From Streptomyces cyaneofuscatus (GTDB lineage Bacteria > Actinomycetota > Actinomycetes > Streptomycetales > Streptomycetaceae): a stretch of DNA of 64,000 nucleotides. Shown piece by piece: positions 60,838 to 64,000 of this stretch. Each line of letters starts with the position of its first letter. The stretch's first letter is position 1. A program made the translations under genes and the position numbers. The notes beneath the pieces are model-generated. The model was given only the letters and a program-made list of their open reading frames with translations. It was not told where the DNA came from and made no database searches. The stretch covers positions 372,001-436,000 of the forward strand of contig NZ_JOEM01000007.1 in NCBI RefSeq assembly GCF_000718135.1, given 5' to 3'.

Positions 60838-62201
60838 CCGACGACCGTGACCCCTCCGTCTCCACCGCGGACGGCTTCCCGTCGGGCTCCGGCGGCCACG
60901 ACCCCGAGGTGCTCCGGCAGCGGGCCCTCGACGCGCTGCTGACCGCCCGGGCGCGCACCGCCACCCTCACCGACAGCGTCGACGACGGTGAACTCACCGC
61001 CCAGCACTCCCCGTTGATGTCCCCGCTCGTCTGGGACCTGGCCCATATCGGCAACCAGGAGGAGCAGTGGCTGCTCCGCGCCGTCGGCGGACGTGAGGCG
61101 CTGCGCCCCGAGATAGACGGGCTGTACGACGCCTTCGAGCACCCTCGCGCGGCCCGGCCCTCGCTGCCGCTGCTGGCGCCCGCCGAGGCACGGACGTACG
61201 CCTCCGATGTACGGGGCAGGGCCCTGGACATCCTGGAGGGCGCCCCGCTGCACGAAGGGGGCCGCCCGCTGGAGCGGGCCGGGTTCGCCTTCGGGATGAT
61301 CGCCCAGCACGAACAGCAGCACGACGAGACGATGCTGATCACCCATCAGCTGCGCACGGGCCCGGTCGCGCTGACCGCGCCCGCGCCGCCCGCCCCCACC
61401 GACGCCGACGCCCTGCCCGCCGAAGTCCTCGTCCCCGGCGGCCCGTTCACCATGGGGACCTCCGCCGAGCCATGGGCCCTGGACAACGAACGGCCCGCGC
61501 ACCGGCGTGAGGTGGCCGCGTTCCACCTGGACGCCGCCCCCGTCACCTGCGGTGCGTACCGGCGTTTCATCGAGGACGGCGGGTACACCGACCCCCGCTG
61601 GTGGGCGCCCGAGGGCTGGGACCTGGTCCGTGAACACGACCTGGCCGCACCGCTGTTCTGGCACCGGGACGCCGGGCAGTGGCTGCGCCGCCGGTTCGGG
61701 GTGACCGAGCCGGTGCCGGACGACGAGCCGGTGCTGCACGTCAGCTGGTACGAGGCGGACGCGTACGCGCGCTGGGCCGGTCGGCGGCTGCCCACCGAGG
61801 CCGAGTGGGAGAAGGCCGCCCGGCACGATCCCGCCACCGGGCGTTCGCTGCGCTACCCCTGGGGCGACACGGACCCGACCCCTGAGCAGGCCAACCTGGG
61901 CCAGCGCCACCTGCGTCCGGCGCGGGCCGGTGCGTATCCGGCGGGCCGGGCGCCGTCCGGCGCGGGTCAGCTGATCGGCGATGTGTGGGAGTGGACCTCC
62001 AGCGACTTCCTGCCCTACCCGGGCTTCGTGGCGTTCCCCTACCGGGAGTACTCGGACGTGTTCTTCGGTCCGGGCCACAAGGTGCTGCGCGGCGGCTCGT
62101 TCGCCGTGGACCAGGTCGCCTGCCGGGGCACGTTCCGCAACTGGGACCTGCCGGTGCGGCGGCAGATCTTCTCCGGGTTCCGCACCGCGAGGGACGCCTG
62201 A
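60834..62201 (+). CDS. egtB: EgtB sulfoxide synthase
   Basis: This 455-residue non-haem iron enzyme has an N-terminal DinB_2 domain with the iron-binding His (H-x-x-N-Q-E-E-Q; H-E-Q-Q-H-D-E) and a C-terminal FGE-sulfatase domain (G-P-F-T-M-G-T; W-E-W-T-S-S-D-F; F-R-T-A-R). It couples hercynine with gamma-glutamylcysteine using O2. Confidence 0.93.
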   Translation: MTDDRDPSVSTADGFPSGSGGHDPEVLRQRALDALLTARARTATLTDSVDDGELTAQHSPLMSPLVWDLAHIGNQEEQWLLRAVGGREALRPEIDGLYDAFEHPRAARPSLPLLAPAEARTYASDVRGRALDILEGAPLHEGGRPLERAGFAFGMIAQHEQQHDETMLITHQLRTGPVALTAPAPPAPTDADALPAEVLVPGGPFTMGTSAEPWALDNERPAHRREVAAFHLDAAPVTCGAYRRFIEDGGYTDPRWWAPEGWDLVREHDLAAPLFWHRDAGQWLRRRFGVTEPVPDDEPVLHVSWYEADAYARWAGRRLPTEAEWEKAARHDPATGRSLRYPWGDTDPTPEQANLGQRHLRPARAGAYPAGRAPSGAGQLIGDVWEWTSSDFLPYPGFVAFPYREYSDVFFGPGHKVLRGGSFAVDQVACRGTFRNWDLPVRRQIFSGFRTARDA

Positions 62202-62956
62202 TGTGCCGTCATATCGCCTATGTGGGCGACCCGGTGGCTCTCGGGGCCGTACTGTCCGAGCCGCCGCACTCCCTGGTGCGCCAGTCCTGGGCGCCGCGCC
62301 GCCAGCGGTACGGGACGGTCAACGCGGACGGTTTCGGCGTCGGCTGGTACGCGGACGGCGACCCGGTGCCCGGCCGCTACCGGCGCCAGGGGCCCATCTG
62401 GCACGACCAGACGTTCACGGACCTCGCCCGGGTGGTGCGGTCGACCGCACTGCTCGCCGCCGTACGGGACGCCACCGAGGCGGGTGCGGACGGGGAGGCC
62501 GCGGCCGCTCCGTACGCCGCCGGGCGGCTGCTCTTCAGCCACAACGGCGCGGTTCCGGGCTGGCCGGCCTCCCTGGCAGGGCCGGCCGCCGCGCTGCCCG
62601 CCGAGGAGCTGCTCTCCCTGGCCGCCCGCAACGACTCGGCGCTGGTCTGGGCGCTGATCCTGCACCGCGTCGCCGCCGGGGACGACCTGCCGAGGGCGGT
62701 CACGGAGACCGTACGGGAGGTCGCGGAGGCGGCGCCCGGGTCCCGGCTCAACCTGCTGGTGACGGACGGCACCGCCATCGTGGCCACCGCCTGGGGCGAC
62801 ACCCTCTGGTACCGCCACGACCCGGGCCGCTCGACCGCCGTGGCCTCGGAGCCGTACGACGACGACCCCCGCTGGCGCGAGGTCCCCGACCGCACCCTGC
62901 TGGTCGCGACCTCCGCAGACGTCACCCCCACACCGCTCAAGGAGCCCGCCGCGTGA
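62201..62956 (+). CDS. egtC: EgtC amidohydrolase
   Basis: This 251-residue class II glutamine amidotransferase-type hydrolase has catalytic Cys2 in M-C-R-H-I-A-Y and G-F-G-V-G-W-Y. It removes the glutamate from the sulfoxide conjugate. Its ATG overlaps the egtB stop by one base. Confidence 0.92.
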   Translation: MCRHIAYVGDPVALGAVLSEPPHSLVRQSWAPRRQRYGTVNADGFGVGWYADGDPVPGRYRRQGPIWHDQTFTDLARVVRSTALLAAVRDATEAGADGEAAAAPYAAGRLLFSHNGAVPGWPASLAGPAAALPAEELLSLAARNDSALVWALILHRVAAGDDLPRAVTETVREVAEAAPGSRLNLLVTDGTAIVATAWGDTLWYRHDPGRSTAVASEPYDDDPRWREVPDRTLLVATSADVTPTPLKEPAA

Positions 62957-63915
62957 GCCCATTCCTGCTGACCCGCACCCTGCCGGAGGACGCGACGGAC
63001 GCGGCGCTGCGCGCCGATGTCCTGAGCGGGCTGACCCGGCACCCCAAGACGCTGCCGCCCAAGTGGTTCTACGACGCGCGCGGCAGCGAGCTGTTCGAGG
63101 ACATCACCCGGCTGCCCGAGTACTACCCGACCCGCGCCGAGCGGGAGATCCTGGAGGAGCGCGCCGAGGAGATCGCCGCGGTCTCGGGCGCCCGGACCGT
63201 GATCGAGCTGGGATCGGGCTCCTCGGAGAAGACCCGTCATCTGCTGGAGGCCCTGGACGGGCTGGAGAGTTACGTACCGGTGGACGTGAGCGAGAGCGCG
63301 CTCACCGGGGCCGCCGAATCGCTGCTCGCCGAGCACCCCGGACTCTCCGTGCACGCCCTGATCGCCGACTTCACCGGCGGACTCGCGCTGCCCGGCACAC
63401 CCGGGCCCCGGCTCGTCGCCTTCCTCGGCGGCACGATCGGCAACCTGCTCCCGGAGGAGCGGGCCGGCTTCCTGCACTCGGTGCGCTCGCTCCTGTCCCC
63501 CGGCGACGCGCTGCTGCTCGGCACGGACCTGGTCAAGGACGAGGAGACGCTGGTCGCGGCGTACGACGACGCGTCGGGCGTGACGGCGGCCTTCAACAAG
63601 AACGTGCTGAACGTCGTCAACCGGGAGCTGGGCGCCGACTTCCCGCTCGACGACTTCGAGCACGTGGCGGTGTGGAACCCGGAGCAGCGGTGGATCGAGA
63701 TGCGGCTGCGCGCCCGCCGGGCGCTGACCGTGAAGATCCGGGAGCTGGACCTGGTGGTGCCGTTCGAGGCCGGTGAGGAGCTGCGTACGGAGGTGTCGGC
63801 GAAGTTCCGCCAGGAGGATGTGCGCGAGGAGCTGGCCGCGGCCGGGCTCCAGCTCGCTCAGTGGTGGACGGATGCGGAGGGGCGGTTCGCCCTGTCGCTC
63901 GCCACCGCGGTCTGA
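62953..63915 (+). CDS. egtD: EgtD histidine N-alpha-methyltransferase
   Basis: This 320-residue SAM methyltransferase starts at GTG 62953 overlapping egtC's stop (GTGA). Motifs are R-H-P-K-T-L-P-P-K-W-F-Y-D, E-L-G-S-G-S-S-E-K-T and F-L-G-G-T-I-G-N-L. It trimethylates histidine to hercynine, the first step. A following pyridoxal-dependent EgtE is not seen before the window ends. Confidence 0.93.
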   Translation: MSPFLLTRTLPEDATDAALRADVLSGLTRHPKTLPPKWFYDARGSELFEDITRLPEYYPTRAEREILEERAEEIAAVSGARTVIELGSGSSEKTRHLLEALDGLESYVPVDVSESALTGAAESLLAEHPGLSVHALIADFTGGLALPGTPGPRLVAFLGGTIGNLLPEERAGFLHSVRSLLSPGDALLLGTDLVKDEETLVAAYDDASGVTAAFNKNVLNVVNRELGADFPLDDFEHVAVWNPEQRWIEMRLRARRALTVKIRELDLVVPFEAGEELRTEVSAKFRQEDVREELAAAGLQLAQWWTDAEGRFALSLATAV

Positions 63916-63931
63916 GCGACAGCCGTCCCAG

Positions 63932-63970
63932 GAGCCGTCGTCGTCCGGTCCGTACCGGCGACGGCGGCTC
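63932..63970 (+). terminator. Hairpin after egtD
   Basis: GAGCCGTCGTCG-and-CGACGGCGGCTC-type arms (about 15 bp with mismatches) lie 17 bases past the egtD stop. Confidence 0.55.
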
Positions 63971-64000
63971 TCGCCGTGCGGGCCAGTCCACGGCGGCCGG

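Noticed and set aside
1..64000. tRNA or rRNA genes
   Set aside because: I looked for T-loop and acceptor-stem patterns by eye and saw none; the island's ends do not show a tRNA 3' end.

Overview
The window is high-GC actinobacterial chromosome and almost certainly Streptomyces. The evidence is strong third-position GC bias, GTG starts, ATGA/GTGA stop-start overlaps, and typical Streptomyces gene content (PAS-GAF-SpoIIE-HATPase phosphatase, egtABCD, CNNM tandem pair, DUF6058 and DUF6357 proteins, cbtBA under a B12 riboswitch). I see no rRNA, tRNA or CRISPR array.

Layout. 0-11.4 kb is a decayed accessory island. It holds truncated remnants of pirin, a MAB_1171c-type membrane protein and a GNAT, then an intact nickel/cobalt module (nmtR and a divergent P1B-4 ATPase). 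Next come a broken IS5 transposase, a frameshifted BON-LysM gene between inverted repeats, and an IS256-type transposase gene split by an intact IS5-type element that carries a methyltransferase cargo gene. Last are remnants of a ThiF/E1, a JAB protease and a nuclease-like gene that look like an eroded ubiquitin-like defence locus. A near-identical 18-bp repeat lies close to each end of this stretch.

11.4-25.4 kb is ordinary chromosome: pirin, a TPR protein, a lipoprotein, an SDR-TetR operon with a palindromic operator, B12-riboswitch-controlled cbtBA, an active-site-less histidine-phosphatase-like protein, a phosphopantetheinyl transferase with a metallophosphoesterase, a membrane-anchored PLC-like protein, a GT2, a MraY/WecA-like protein and an amidohydrolase.

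25.4-38.6 kb: a formyltransferase-DDAH pair behind a probable iron box; a two-gene operon (beta-helix protein plus small helical protein) in which both proteins carry the same short P-V-F-N...A-W-N-N motif, the most novel-looking system here; a VOC protein with a WYL regulator; an SDR; a FUSC-type exporter; a deleted amino-acid permease; a fatty-acid desaturase; a GntR/FCD regulator. 

38.5-50.8 kb: an orphan CoA-transferase B subunit whose A gene has been deleted down to its last 25 codons; the SpoIIE-type phosphatase; two TetR-controlled divergent pairs with visible operators (one drives an MFS exporter); a 72-residue small protein with paired palindromes upstream; and two CNNM/CorC-type proteins.

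50.8-64 kb: glgC-glgM for ADP-glucose and maltose-1-phosphate synthesis, a glutaminase-STAS fusion, an Mrr-like fragment, a flavin disulfide reductase divergent from a thioredoxin, LacI and MazF/PemK-like genes, and the ergothioneine operon egtABCD, whose four genes are all joined by stop-start overlaps.
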